From: Lachnospiraceae bacterium
GTDB lineage: Bacteria; Bacillota; Clostridia; Lachnospirales; Lachnospiraceae
NCBI GenBank assembly: GCA_021205565.1
Contig: JAJPXG010000079.1
Location: forward strand, 1-40,510
Reading direction: 5' to 3'
Length of the DNA: 40,510 bases
The notes under the pieces were generated by a model, which saw only the letters and a list, made by a program, of their open reading frames with translations, was not told where the DNA came from and ran no database searches. Numbering within the stretch: the first letter of the stretch is position 1; each line of letters begins with the position of its first letter. The position numbers were made by a program, and so were the translations under genes. Below are positions 31,396 to 40,510 of this stretch, piece by piece.

Positions 31396-32775
31396 ATGAC
31401 GGAAGACAAAAAATTGAACATGCCGCAGTCGATCATTTTACTGTTAATGATTATTGGCTCGGTGGCAGTATGCATTCGCTTAAAAACCGGCGGACCGATG
31501 ATCGGCCTGTTTTTCAGCTGGATCATCATTTACCTGTTCTGCCTGGTGTTGAAGATGGATTATGCGAAGATCATCGGCGGCGCCTATGACGCGGTGCGCG
31601 TGGTGGTTCCCACGCTCATCCTGCTGATGGCGATCGGCGTGATGATCGGTACCTGGCTGCAGAGCGGCACCATCGCTACAATCATTGTAGGCGGCCTGCA
31701 GCTGATCAATCCGACCTGGCTGCTCCCGCTGACACTGATTTTCTGTGCGGTTTTAAGCCTGGTCACAGGTACTTCTTATGGTTCCGTGGGAAGCGCGGGC
31801 GTAGCTATGATGGCGATTGGAAATGCAATGGGAATCAATCCCGGTATGGTAGCGGGCGCGGTCATCTGCGGCGCCATGTTCGGTGATAAATTAAGCCCCC
31901 TTTCCGATACGACCAATCTGGCGCCGGCGGTGGCGGGCTCCAAGCTGGGCGATCATGTGAAGTCCATGCTCTGGACCACGCTTCCCGCTTTTATCGTGAG
32001 TCTTGTGATTTTCACGGTGCTGGGCATTCAGCAGACCAGCGGCGGTTACGCCGCGGGCGATCTGAGTACTTATATTGAGGCGCTGAAGGGGGAATTTAAC
32101 TTGGGAATTGTAACGCTTTTACCTGCGATTTTGCTGATTATCCTGCTTTTGCTGAAGGTGAACGCTGTTGCTGCCCTGGGGCTTTCCAGCTTTGCGGCGG
32201 GCCTGGTTTCCTTCTTCTATCAGGGGATTGGCTTAGCCAGCATTATCAAGGTGGCTTACAATGGCTATTCCACCAGCATTGAGGTGGGTATCCTGCAGAC
32301 GATTTTAAACAGAGGCGGCATGAGCAGCATGCTGCAGTATGTGGCAATCATCAGCTTTGCGGTCGGTATGGGCGGCATGCTGGACAAGCTGGGTGTGCTG
32401 GACAACATTCTGCAGGCGATTGTGGGTCATATCAAGAGCGACGGCTCCATGATCGTGGCGACTCTGCTGGTAGGCTATGTGACGAGCATCGTCAGCTGCT
32501 CCCAGCCCATGGCGCATGTTCTGACCGGACGCCTGATGGCGCCGATTTTCAAGGAGCGCAAGGTGGCGCCGGAGATTCTTTCCAGGTCGTTGGAGGACGC
32601 CGGTACATTAGCGGGTCCGATGATCCCCTGGCATGGCTACTGCGTATACATGTCGGGTACCCTGGGAGTCGCCTGGGCGGCATTCTTCCCATATCTGTTT
32701 TTGCTGTATCTGACACCGCTTTTCAGCATTTTCTACGGTTTCACGGGTATTTCCATCAAGCATGTGGAAGACTGA
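31396..32775 (+). CDS. nhaC: NhaC-family Na+/H+ antiporter
   Basis: Membrane antiporter that exports sodium in exchange for protons, 459 residues, about 11-12 helices. The family signature is complete: LVTGTSYGSVGSAGVAMMAI, FGDKLSPLSDTTNLAPAVAG, and near the end RSLEDAGTLAGPMIPWHGYC. Some NhaC-family members exchange malate/lactate or other substrates, so the exact ions are inferred. ATG 31396 follows GGGAAAGAG; an ATG at 31381 with the sequence MRERVMTEDK is in the same frame and possible, and one at 31357 overlaps the leader stem and is less likely. A sigma-A promoter and structured leader lie upstream. Confidence 0.92.
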   Translation: MTEDKKLNMPQSIILLLMIIGSVAVCIRLKTGGPMIGLFFSWIIIYLFCLVLKMDYAKIIGGAYDAVRVVVPTLILLMAIGVMIGTWLQSGTIATIIVGGLQLINPTWLLPLTLIFCAVLSLVTGTSYGSVGSAGVAMMAIGNAMGINPGMVAGAVICGAMFGDKLSPLSDTTNLAPAVAGSKLGDHVKSMLWTTLPAFIVSLVIFTVLGIQQTSGGYAAGDLSTYIEALKGEFNLGIVTLLPAILLIILLLLKVNAVAALGLSSFAAGLVSFFYQGIGLASIIKVAYNGYSTSIEVGILQTILNRGGMSSMLQYVAIISFAVGMGGMLDKLGVLDNILQAIVGHIKSDGSMIVATLLVGYVTSIVSCSQPMAHVLTGRLMAPIFKERKVAPEILSRSLEDAGTLAGPMIPWHGYCVYMSGTLGVAWAAFFPYLFLLYLTPLFSIFYGFTGISIKHVED

Positions 32776-32853
32776 AGGGAAAACAGCTGACAAAGCGAAA
32801 ACAGGCATCGGTCCATTGAGAGAAAAATCAATGACCGTGCCGGGGAGTAAATC

Positions 32854-33732
32854 ATGGCAACAAAATTAGTATTACTGGGGACAGGCACACCGAACGCCTG
32901 TCCCAATGCCAGCGGTCCTGCCTCCGCCGTGGTTGTGGACGATCAGGCCTATCTGGTGGATTTCGGACCGGGAGTGGTCCGGCAGGCGGCGAAGGCCTAT
33001 CGCAAGGGGATTGACGCTCTGAGACCGGACCGGCTGACGGTGGCTTTCTGCACACATCTGCATACGGACCACACGGCCGGGTATCCGGATCTGATTTTTA
33101 CTCCGTGGGTGCTGGAGCGCAGGAAACCGCTTCAGGTGTACGGACCGAAAGGCATCCGGCACATGACCGATCATATCCTGGCAGCCTATGAAGTGGATAT
33201 TGATTTCAGGCTGCATGGCTTTGAGCGGGCCAACGAAGTGGGCTATCAGGTGCAGGTGACGGAGATTGAGCCGGGTGTGGTTTATCGGGATGACAAAGTG
33301 ACAGTGGAGGCTTTTTTAGTCAGTCACGGCACACTTTTAAGCTATGGCTATAAATTTACCACCGCGGATAAGGTCATCGTGATCAGCGGAGATACCGCGC
33401 CGCTGGAAATTGTTGCTGAGAAAGCAAAGGACTGCGACATTCTGCTGCATGAAGTGGAGTACTCCGCCGGTATTGCGGCCCGGGAACCCAAGTGGCAGAA
33501 ATATCACCGAGAGGTGCATACGCTGAGTGTGGATCTGGCTAAGGTGGCCCAAAAGGCGCAGCCGAAGCTCTTAGTGACCTATCACCGCATTTATCACATG
33601 GAAATCCAGGACAATACGAAGAATTTAGATGCTGAGATGGCCTGGAGGTGTGATGTGATTTTACAGGAGATTAAAGACGCCGGGTATGACGGGAAGGCTG
33701 TAAACGGCCAGGACCTGGATATTTTTGAGTAA
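32854..33732 (+). CDS. Metallo-beta-lactamase-fold hydrolase, RNase Z/arylsulfatase-like
   Basis: 292 residues, soluble, no signal peptide. Begins KLVLLGTGTPNACPNASGPA, the opening of the AtsA/RNase Z-like branch. Metal ligands His68, His70, Asp72 and His73 lie in THLHTDHTAGYPD; later ligands are in FLVSHGTLLSYGYKF, VISGDTAPLE and VTYHRIYHM. It lacks the exosite arm of true tRNase Z. The natural substrate is unknown. GGGGAG precedes the ATG. The gap to nhaC is 78 bp and contains no terminator, so both may be read together; a terminator follows this gene. Confidence 0.88.
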   Translation: MATKLVLLGTGTPNACPNASGPASAVVVDDQAYLVDFGPGVVRQAAKAYRKGIDALRPDRLTVAFCTHLHTDHTAGYPDLIFTPWVLERRKPLQVYGPKGIRHMTDHILAAYEVDIDFRLHGFERANEVGYQVQVTEIEPGVVYRDDKVTVEAFLVSHGTLLSYGYKFTTADKVIVISGDTAPLEIVAEKAKDCDILLHEVEYSAGIAAREPKWQKYHREVHTLSVDLAKVAQKAQPKLLVTYHRIYHMEIQDNTKNLDAEMAWRCDVILQEIKDAGYDGKAVNGQDLDIFE

Positions 33733-33824
33733 AAGAAAAGAAACCTGTACTTTTATAAGATAAGGCGTGAATGTTTCGGGCGGCCATAAAAGAGTGGATG
33801 TCCGGAGAAATCGAATGAACCAGA

Positions 33825-33863
33825 AAACGGGGACTATCCTGAAACGAATAGTCCTCGTTTTTT
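33825..33863. terminator. Terminator between convergent genes
   Basis: AAACGGGGACTAT (33825-33837) pairs with ATAGTCCTCGTTT (33848-33860) with one G-T pair; T-run to 33863. It may work for the minus-strand gene as well. Confidence 0.85.
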
Positions 33864-33906
33864 GCCTGAATGATTTGCTGCAGCAGGAATGACCTGCTGA
33901 AATATG

Positions 33907-36900
33907 TTATACGGCCGGATTATGTGCGTTTCTGGCTTTCACCGACCTTGGCGCTGACACCGATGTTTCTTTTCGGCTCCTGGCCGTGTTCACAGCATCG
34001 GCCTGGCGCTCTTTTAAGTTCATAATCAGCATCTGCAGGCGGTTCTCGATATTGGCGAAGCTCACGTCCGGGTCATAGTCTAGACAGAGAATCTGTGCGT
34101 CCTGATTCAGATCCTTTAATTTCTTTTCTACCCCGCGGCGCTCGACAGGGTTGGGCAGGCCGCCGAAGGGCTGCAGGATGATGAAGGCCTTGCAGCCCTC
34201 CTTCGCGTGGTGCAGAATTTCTCCCGGAATAATAATTCCCTCACCGGAGTCGTAGGTCCGGGGAATAACCGGGTCGCTTTCGTCCGCAATTTCAGGCAGA
34301 CGGGTGGCTGGTTTATACAGCGGGTGTGCCGCTGCGATTTTGTCCGTCACGTTGTGCGCATATTCAAAGACGATGTTGGTCAGGCGGTTAAAGGTCTTTT
34401 CCTGCGTCGGTTTATGTACATGGTACTCCTTTACCTGCTCGTCCTTGAAAAAGTAGGTCTTGCGGATGACGTCGGTCATGCGAGCCTCGATGATTTCCAG
34501 GCCGTTTTTCTCTAAATAGCGCTCAATCTCGTGGTTGGCGCCGGGGTGGAAATTCAGAAGGTATTCGCCTACAATCACGACCGTGGGTTTTAAATTCGTG
34601 CGGTCGTAGGAGACCCCGTTCATGATCTGGATGGCCTTCTTAAAACCATTGATCTCCCCGGGAATACTGCCTTTTTCCAGTCCTTGGATGAGGGCGTCCA
34701 TGGCCTTTTCAAAGGCGGCGTCCGCGCTGCCTTTTTTGAGTTCATAGGGACGCATCTTGCGCAGCAGATCTTCCAGGGCGTCGATCATGGGCAGGCCGAT
34801 GGCGATTTCCGCGCTGGCTGCCAGGCTCATCCGGTAACCGGGGTGCATATTGTGGCTGTCCTTATCATCGTTGGTCAGGATCGGCACATAATCGTAGCCA
34901 GCGTCGTCTAAGGCCTTGCGCAGCAGCTCACTGTAATGCGTCAGGCGGCAGCACCCCACATATTTCGCCATGGCAATAGCTACGTTGTGATTGTCATAAC
35001 GGTTGCTGTTTAAGGTTTCCAGCGCCTCGCCGATCACGATCTGGGCGGGGAAGCAGATATCGTTGTGGACATACTGCTTGCCCAGGCGGATGGCTTCCTC
35101 GCGGCCAACGTCCATAGCTACGGCGTGGACGCCCTGGCGCTTGAAGGCAGCGGCCATCAGGCGGCTGAACGCGTGCGAGGTATTGGGCACGAGGACGATC
35201 TTTTCTTTTTTGTCCTCTTTTGTAAACTTCACTTCATAAGGGTCAGGAAGCGCGTGCGTTTCAAGCTTCTGTTCCTTTGAGCGGCGCATTTCCAGTGTTT
35301 CCACAAAGGAGCGCACACGAATCTGCAAAGGCCCCTGGATGTCGCTCTCATCCAGCTTTAAAATGAGCGGCGTCTTGCCGGAAATTTCCTTCATCAGACG
35401 GATGATCTCGTCGGTCAGGTAGGCGTCGTGTCCGCAGCCAAAGCTGACTAACTGGACGTACTCCAGATTAGGGTCGGAAGCGGCCATGATGGCGGAGGAA
35501 AGCATCCGGGTGTGGTAGTTATTGACGATATCCAGCTTACTTCCCTTCAGATTCGCCTCATTGACATGGGGCAGGGAGTCGGCGGTCAGCACCGGGATTC
35601 CCCTGCTGGTGAACATGGTGGGCAGGTCGTGGTTGACCAGGGCGTCATTCTGATAGGGACGGGAGGCCAGCACCACAGCGTAGGTGCCATTGGCGCGTAC
35701 CTCGTCGAGAACCTTTTGCCCGGCGGCTACCAGCTCATTGTGAAAGCTCTCCTGCGCGGCATCGCCTGCGGCAATCGCCGTTTTTGTCTGCTCCGGTGTG
35801 ATGTCAAAGGTATCCTGCATCCATTTGGAGAGCTGTTTCTCCCGATCCTCGTTGTTGTACCAGTGGAAGAGCGGGGCATCAAAGGGAACTCCCCATTTCT
35901 CCTCGGGGTTGTCGGAGTTTCGCATGACGATGGGGAAGCCCTTGACCAGGCCGCACATGGATTCGCTGGTTTTCTCCGTATTTTCGCTTGGCACGGTGGT
36001 GATGGAGGGCATGAAAATGCGGTCCACCTTTTTATTCACCAGATCCCGCACATGGCCGTGCACCAGCTTGGCGGGGAAGCACTCGGTATCCGAGGTGACG
36101 GCGGAGAGGCCGTTTTCGTACATTTTGCGGGTGCTGAAGCCCGACAGGCATACGTCGAAGCCGAGCGACTTGAAAAAGGTAGTCCAGAAGGGCATGGTGT
36201 CCCAGAAGGACAGAACACGCGGAATGCCGATGGTAATCCCACGTTTCCCGGCCGGTTCCGGATACGGATATTCTTTGAAAAGAAGCTTCTGGCGCAGGTC
36301 GTATAAATTGGCGACCTTTGCCTTCTTTAAATTTTTTTCCTGCAGCTGCGCGCGTACCTTTTCATCCTTCGGGTCTCCTAAAATCTCGCCGCGCTCGCAG
36401 CGGTTGTTGGTCACCCAGGAGGAGCCGTTGGAGAAGGTGACGATGGTGCGTCTGCAGTGGTTGCCGCAGAAGGGGCAGGGAGAGTTGGCTTCCTGCGTGT
36501 AGGTGAAATCATCCAGCGTATCAAGGCCGATGAAGGTCCGCTCCGTACAGCCCTGTTCTTTGGCAATCAGGGCCGCGCCGATGGCGCCCATCAGGCCCGG
36601 ATAGGGAGCGCGTGTGACCTCTTTGCCCAGGTATTCCTCCATGGCACGCAGCACCGCGTCGTTGCAGAAGGTTCCGCCCTGCACGACGATTTTGTCGCCC
36701 AGGCTGGTCAGATTTGACATGCGGATGACTTTGGTAAAGACATTCTGGATGATGGAACGGCACAGGCCGGCCATGATGTCGGCGGGCTTTTTACCGTCGC
36801 GCTGCTCGGTGATGATGCTGCTGTTCATGAAGACGGTGCAGCGGCTGCCAAGAGAAGCGGGATTCTCAGCCGAGAATGCCTCCGAGGCGATATTTTCCAC

Positions 36901-38370
36901 CGGAATATGTAAGGAATGTGAAAAATTCTCTAAAAAGGAGCCGCAGCCGGAGGAGCAGGCTTCATTGACCACAATATTGGTAACGATGCCGTTGTCGAGC
37001 CAGATGGCCTTCATGTCCTGGCCGCCGATGTCCAGAATAAAGGTGGCGTCCGGTACATATCGGGTGGCTGCCTTCGCGTGGGCGACGGTCTCCACACAGT
37101 GACACTCTGTGGAAAACGCCCGGTGGAAGAGCTGCTCGCCGTAGCCGGTGGTGGAAACGCCCAGAATATCCAGCGTCGCACCCGCCTTCCGATAGCGGTC
37201 GCGCAGGGCAATCAGCGCGTTTTTAGCCACAATCAGAGGCTCTCCCTCATTGGGAGAGTAGAAGGAATCAAGCAGCTTTTCATTCTCATCCAGCAGGGCG
37301 AATTTGGTGGTAGTGGAGCCGGAATCGATGCCAAGGTATGCGCGTACAGTCTCGCCAGGCTTTGGCGTATGGGGCTTAAATTCCGGGAGCGTATGTCTTT
37401 CCTGAAAATCAGCCATCTCCTTTGCATTGGCAAAGAAGGGCTTGCCGCTTACGGAGGCGTCCACGCCCTTTTTCTCAAGCTCGGAGAGCTTTTCTAAAAG
37501 CTGGTTTAACTGTACCGGTTTGCTGTCGGCGCAGAGTCCCTCCAGGGAGAGGGCCGCGCCATGCGCGATGACGAGTTCCGGATGGTCCGGCAAAAGGATT
37601 TCTTCTTCCTTTAAGTTGAGGCGCTCCGCAAACACGCGCACCAGAACCGGGTTGAAGGTCAGCGGTCCGCCCTCAAAGGCAACGGGCACTTTGAAATCCA
37701 GGCCCTGCGCCAGGCCGCCGATGGTCTGTTTGGCGATGGCGTGGAAGGAAGAGAGTGCCAGATCCGCCTTGGAGACGCCTTGGTTTAGCAGCGGCTGGAT
37801 GTCGGTTTTGGCGTATACGCCGCAGCGTCCGGAAATATCATAGACGCATGTCCCTTCAGCTGCCAGCGCGTTGAAATCCTCCACACTGACATTTAAAATA
37901 GAAGCAACCTCATCGATGAAAGCACCTGTCCCTCCGGCACAGGCTCCGTTCATCCGCATATCGGCCACTTCCAGATTGTCTGTATTTGTATCATGTCTGA
38001 AAAAAATAATCTTGGCATCCTGTCCGCCTAACTCGACGGCAGTGCCGACGTCCTGAAAGCGGTCCCGTAAGGCGACGGCGTTGGCCACCACTTCCTGGAT
38101 ATAGGAGACGCCCAGAGCCTCCGCTAAGGGCTTGGCTCCGGAGCCGGTCAGCACAAGTCTGACTTCAGTGTCGGCTGACTGCAGGGCAAGTCTGCGCAGC
38201 TCCTGATAAACGCTTTTCGCCTGTCTGGCGTGATGACGCTGGTAGTTGGAGTACAGGATGTCATGGCTTTCGGCATCCAGCACCACGACCTTGGTGGTGG
38301 TGGAGCCGATATCCACACCCATCAGAATCTTCTTTGGTTCTTTGGTATCATTTTTGTTGTTTCTCTGCAT
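33907..38370 (-). CDS. Giant acyl-CoA dehydratase activase-related protein (two BadF/HgdC domains, DUF2229, HgdB-like)
   Basis: 1487 residues, cytoplasmic. Order: a first ASKHA ATPase domain (about 13-275; GVDIGSTTTKVVVLDAE, MNGACAGGTGAFIDE, ISGRCGVYAKTD), a second one (about 345-600; YLGIDSGSTTTKFALLDE, VNEACSSGCGSFLEN), a cysteine-rich patch (CPFCGNHCRRT), DUF2229 (GITIGIPRVLSFWDTMPFW), and an HgdB-like part (about 1080-1290; HNDICFPAQIVIGEALE, AKYVGCCRLTHY). HgdC-type activases hold an iron-sulfur cluster between subunits and fire electrons into 2-hydroxyacyl-CoA dehydratases with ATP. This large fused form is widespread in clostridia and its own substrate is not established. No hgdA/hgdB dehydratase genes lie beside it. 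The ribosome binding site is modest (AGAGAAG). A 7-bp inverted repeat lies just upstream. Confidence 0.92.
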   Translation of the reverse strand: MQRNNKNDTKEPKKILMGVDIGSTTTKVVVLDAESHDILYSNYQRHHARQAKSVYQELRRLALQSADTEVRLVLTGSGAKPLAEALGVSYIQEVVANAVALRDRFQDVGTAVELGGQDAKIIFFRHDTNTDNLEVADMRMNGACAGGTGAFIDEVASILNVSVEDFNALAAEGTCVYDISGRCGVYAKTDIQPLLNQGVSKADLALSSFHAIAKQTIGGLAQGLDFKVPVAFEGGPLTFNPVLVRVFAERLNLKEEEILLPDHPELVIAHGAALSLEGLCADSKPVQLNQLLEKLSELEKKGVDASVSGKPFFANAKEMADFQERHTLPEFKPHTPKPGETVRAYLGIDSGSTTTKFALLDENEKLLDSFYSPNEGEPLIVAKNALIALRDRYRKAGATLDILGVSTTGYGEQLFHRAFSTECHCVETVAHAKAATRYVPDATFILDIGGQDMKAIWLDNGIVTNIVVNEACSSGCGSFLENFSHSLHIPVENIASEAFSAENPASLGSRCTVFMNSSIITEQRDGKKPADIMAGLCRSIIQNVFTKVIRMSNLTSLGDKIVVQGGTFCNDAVLRAMEEYLGKEVTRAPYPGLMGAIGAALIAKEQGCTERTFIGLDTLDDFTYTQEANSPCPFCGNHCRRTIVTFSNGSSWVTNNRCERGEILGDPKDEKVRAQLQEKNLKKAKVANLYDLRQKLLFKEYPYPEPAGKRGITIGIPRVLSFWDTMPFWTTFFKSLGFDVCLSGFSTRKMYENGLSAVTSDTECFPAKLVHGHVRDLVNKKVDRIFMPSITTVPSENTEKTSESMCGLVKGFPIVMRNSDNPEEKWGVPFDAPLFHWYNNEDREKQLSKWMQDTFDITPEQTKTAIAAGDAAQESFHNELVAAGQKVLDEVRANGTYAVVLASRPYQNDALVNHDLPTMFTSRGIPVLTADSLPHVNEANLKGSKLDIVNNYHTRMLSSAIMAASDPNLEYVQLVSFGCGHDAYLTDEIIRLMKEISGKTPLILKLDESDIQGPLQIRVRSFVETLEMRRSKEQKLETHALPDPYEVKFTKEDKKEKIVLVPNTSHAFSRLMAAAFKRQGVHAVAMDVGREEAIRLGKQYVHNDICFPAQIVIGEALETLNSNRYDNHNVAIAMAKYVGCCRLTHYSELLRKALDDAGYDYVPILTNDDKDSHNMHPGYRMSLAASAEIAIGLPMIDALEDLLRKMRPYELKKGSADAAFEKAMDALIQGLEKGSIPGEINGFKKAIQIMNGVSYDRTNLKPTVVIVGEYLLNFHPGANHEIERYLEKNGLEIIEARMTDVIRKTYFFKDEQVKEYHVHKPTQEKTFNRLTNIVFEYAHNVTDKIAAAHPLYKPATRLPEIADESDPVIPRTYDSGEGIIIPGEILHHAKEGCKAFIILQPFGGLPNPVERRGVEKKLKDLNQDAQILCLDYDPDVSFANIENRLQMLIMNLKERQADAVNTARSRKETSVSAPRSVKARNAHNPAV

Positions 38371-38393
38371 ACTTTGTACTTCTCTTTATCTTC

Positions 38394-38414
38394 ATCTATC
38401 GGTAAATGATAGAT
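38394..38414. promoter_or_regulatory. Inverted repeat ahead of the giant activase gene
   Basis: ATCTATC (38394-38400), seven bases, GATAGAT (38408-38414), perfect. It lies 24 bp before the start codon on the minus strand and could be an operator or leader hairpin. Confidence 0.45.
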
Positions 38415-38465
38415 CCGGCAGTTATCTTAAGAAAAACTTAAAAAATCGGATTCATTTGGGAGACA

Positions 38466-38494
38466 TTGTAACACTTTCTTTTTTGTGATACAAT
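38466..38494 (+). promoter_or_regulatory. Sigma-A promoter of the ABC-class ATPase gene
   Basis: TTGTAA (38466-38471) and TACAAT (38489-38494), 17-bp spacer, 56 bp before the GTG. Confidence 0.6.
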
Positions 38495-38550
38495 AGTTGG
38501 GCACATTAAAAAAGTGTAAAACATTTATGAGCTGAGACGGAGTAAATACA

Positions 38551-40317
38551 GTGAAAACATCTGAAGAGCTGAGAACAATGCTGAAAGCCATCGATCACAG
38601 AGGCTATCCGGCATATAAGGAATTAAGAGGGCAGTATGATTTCCGGGACTATGTCCTGTCCATCGACCATGTGCAGGGCGACCCATTCGCCGCGCCGTCC
38701 CGCCTGTCCGTAATCGTTTCAGGGAAAAAAGCGGGCTTTCCATCGGCATATTATGATACTTATGAAAAGAGAATCACGCTGCAGGATCATCTGACGCGCC
38801 TGTTCGGGGCGCAGTTAAATCGCGGCAGCAAGCAGGCGAACGGGTCCGGCAAGAGCGGCCTTTTAGCGGCGTCCCACTGCGGGCAGGAGGTGCTGGAGCG
38901 GACGGCTTGCCGGGTGGAGCGCGCAGGCAGCGGAACAGGAGCGAACCAGGGTATCGCAGGCGCACGGGCAGCAGGCGCGGTACCAGTGCCTGGCACCGTG
39001 ATACTTCGCTTTGAGGCGGGTTTCCCCGCGCGCGGTCGTACCATTGACTCACATGAGCTGGAGAAAATGCTTTTCGACATTCTGCCGGACTGTGTCAGGA
39101 ACAGTCTGTATTACAGCAGAATTGATCAGAAGAGGCTTCAGGCCGCCATCGAGCTATGTGAGGATCAGCAGGCCATTCGGGAGGAGCTGCCAAAGCGGGG
39201 TCTGTGCGCTTTTATTGCCAACGGCTCCATTCTGCCCAGACAAAGCGGCGTTTCAGACAGGCCGATGGAGAAGGCTGTTCCTTTTCAATCCCCTGCCTCC
39301 ATGGAGGTTACCATGACGCTTCCCAACAGAGGACGGGTCGCCGGCATGGGAATCCCGAAGGGAGTTACTTTATTTGTGGGCGGCGGTTATCACGGCAAGT
39401 CTACGGTTTTGCAGGCTTTGCAGAATGCGGTTTATAATCATATTAACGGTGACGGGCGCGAGCTGGTGATCGCGGATGAGAGTGCGTGGAAGCTGCGCAG
39501 CGAGGACGGGCGCAGCGTCACTGGCGTGGACATTTCCCCGTTCATCCGCCAGCTTCCCGGCGGCAGAGATACAAAACACTTTTCTACGGAAGATGCGAGC
39601 GGTTCCACTTCGCAGGCGGCCAATCTGATGGAGTGCATGGAGAGCGGCAGCAGCCTGATTTTAATTGATGAGGATACCTCCGCAACCAATTTCATGATCC
39701 GCGATAAGCTGATGCAGGAGGTGGTATCGCCCAAAGAGGAGCCTATCATTCCCTTCATCGAGCGGGTGCGCAGCCTGTATGAGGATTTCGGAATATCCTC
39801 CATTATCGTGGCGGGCAGCTCCGGTTCCTATTTTCATGTGGCGGATCATATCATTCAGATGAAGGAATATGTTCCGATTGATATTACCGAAAAGGCGAAG
39901 GCCGCGGCCGAGGCGTTCCCGGCCTTTTCAACGAAGCAGGATCGTTTCCCGGCGTACGCGCTTAAGCGGATGCCGAAGCCGAATATGGCGCTGAAAAAAG
40001 ACGACCGTCTGAAGCTGAAGGCGATGGGGGTCAATGAGCTGTCGCTGGGCTATGACGCAGTGGAGCTGCGTTATGTGGAGCAGTTAAATGACAGCGAGCA
40101 GACGATGGCTCTGGCCTATATTTTAAAGCAGCTGGAGCTCACAGACATGAATGGGCGGCGCAGCATGCAGGAGCTGGCGGATCTGATGGAGAGGCAGCTG
40201 GATGCAAAAGGGCTGGAGAGTCTGTTTGAAGGGCAGGACGTTCGGGCTTCCTTGGCAAGACCCAGGAGACAGGAGATTTTGGCCTGTGTGAGCCGGTATC
40301 GGAAGCTGGTTATGTGA
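38551..40317 (+). CDS. Predicted ATPase of the ABC class (COG3044-like)
   Basis: Soluble ATPase, 588 residues, the normal size for this family. It is not a transporter ATPase. The N-terminal domain has YDFRDYVLSIDHVQGDPFAA and a family-specific GSGKSG at residues 98-103, followed by CGQEVLERTAC. Walker A is GGGYHGKST (Lys283) and Walker B ILIDEDTSA (Asp373-Glu374). The final third has ADHIIQMKEYVPIDITEKAK and ELADLMERQLDAKGLESL. Between CRVERA and VILRFEAGF (about residues 129-150) there is a Gly/Ala-rich stretch that looks like an inserted linker. The start is GTG with CGGAG upstream. It is divergent from the activase-type gene, with a terminator 67 bp after the stop. Its cellular role is not known to me. 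Confidence 0.9.
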   Translation: MKTSEELRTMLKAIDHRGYPAYKELRGQYDFRDYVLSIDHVQGDPFAAPSRLSVIVSGKKAGFPSAYYDTYEKRITLQDHLTRLFGAQLNRGSKQANGSGKSGLLAASHCGQEVLERTACRVERAGSGTGANQGIAGARAAGAVPVPGTVILRFEAGFPARGRTIDSHELEKMLFDILPDCVRNSLYYSRIDQKRLQAAIELCEDQQAIREELPKRGLCAFIANGSILPRQSGVSDRPMEKAVPFQSPASMEVTMTLPNRGRVAGMGIPKGVTLFVGGGYHGKSTVLQALQNAVYNHINGDGRELVIADESAWKLRSEDGRSVTGVDISPFIRQLPGGRDTKHFSTEDASGSTSQAANLMECMESGSSLILIDEDTSATNFMIRDKLMQEVVSPKEEPIIPFIERVRSLYEDFGISSIIVAGSSGSYFHVADHIIQMKEYVPIDITEKAKAAAEAFPAFSTKQDRFPAYALKRMPKPNMALKKDDRLKLKAMGVNELSLGYDAVELRYVEQLNDSEQTMALAYILKQLELTDMNGRRSMQELADLMERQLDAKGLESLFEGQDVRASLARPRRQEILACVSRYRKLVM

Positions 40318-40383
40318 ATGAAATAAGTCTGCTGTACAGAAGGTACTGAAAATGACGGATAACAGGGCGTAAAAGACTGAAAG

Positions 40384-40428
40384 AAAAAACGGGCGTGATC
40401 GCGAAAGAATGCGGTCTGCCCGTTTTTT
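40384..40428 (+). terminator. Terminator of the ABC-class ATPase gene
   Basis: AAAAAACGGGC (40384-40394) pairs perfectly with GCCCGTTTTTT (40418-40428). Symmetrical A and T tracts could make it bidirectional. Nothing was recognised from 40429 to the end. Confidence 0.88.
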
Positions 40429-40510
40429 GACTAAAGACGGATATTCTGGTTTTGGTCAGGAAATCGATGAACCGGAAAGAATATATTTCTCACAGGCATC
40501 ATACAGAAAT

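Overview
The window looks like a chromosomal segment of a spore-forming, Gram-positive, anaerobic Clostridium relative, most likely of the Lachnospiraceae. The evidence is the spore regulators SpoVT and SpoIIID, strong AGGAGG-type ribosome binding sites, sigma-A promoters with 17-bp spacers, a CIRCE heat-shock operator, a fused BadF/HgdC-type 2-hydroxyacyl-CoA dehydratase activase protein, and plant-glycan enzymes typical of gut or rumen clostridia. No rRNA, tRNA, CRISPR array, transposase or integrase was found. TGA is used as a normal stop by several intact genes.

Positions 1-9147 are a pectin (rhamnogalacturonan-I) uptake and cleavage locus. A membrane-bound Cache/AraC regulator enters from the left edge and carries an in-frame TGA inside its DNA-binding domain. 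It is followed by two LplB/YtcP-type ABC permeases, a lipoprotein solute-binding protein with a twin-arginine-like signal, a strong terminator, and a separately promoted PL11 rhamnogalacturonan lyase without a signal peptide. The layout implies import of RG-I oligomers followed by cytoplasmic cleavage. Positions 9148-16843 are housekeeping and sporulation genes: a CIRCE-controlled Hsp20, spoVT, the trkA-trkH potassium uptake pair behind a structured leader, a roughly 200-bp hairpin-rich repeat element, spoIIID with a textbook sigma-E promoter, trmO and guaA.

Positions about 16850-20230, just after the guaA terminator, form an AT-richer accessory island. It holds a voltage-sensor potassium channel and two divergent copies of the same three-gene cassette: a DUF3791-like small protein, a DUF3990 (ADP-ribosyltransferase-like) protein, and a small protein with a DxETGLYLE motif. 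Three clusters of an 8-bp repeat, TGRYWACA, mostly phased at 10-11 bp, lie left of, between and right of the cassettes. They resemble integrase arm-type sites although no integrase remains. This is the best candidate in the window for an undescribed system.

Positions 20275-33863 are a mixed core region: an SdpR/SdpI autoregulated pair with two operators, a lipoprotein, a ketopantoate reductase-like enzyme, MutM, an unrecognised 274-residue protein followed by gene debris, a Nudix hydrolase, a GH31 glycosidase, a beta-CASP metallo-beta-lactamase nuclease, a free-methionine-sulfoxide reductase with one family cysteine missing, a PAP2 phosphatase, an NhaC antiporter behind a structured leader RNA, and an RNase Z-like hydrolase. 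Positions 33907-40428 hold the 1487-residue activase-type protein on the minus strand and a divergent ABC-class ATPase (COG3044-like). All family assignments come from reading motifs by eye; no database search was run.
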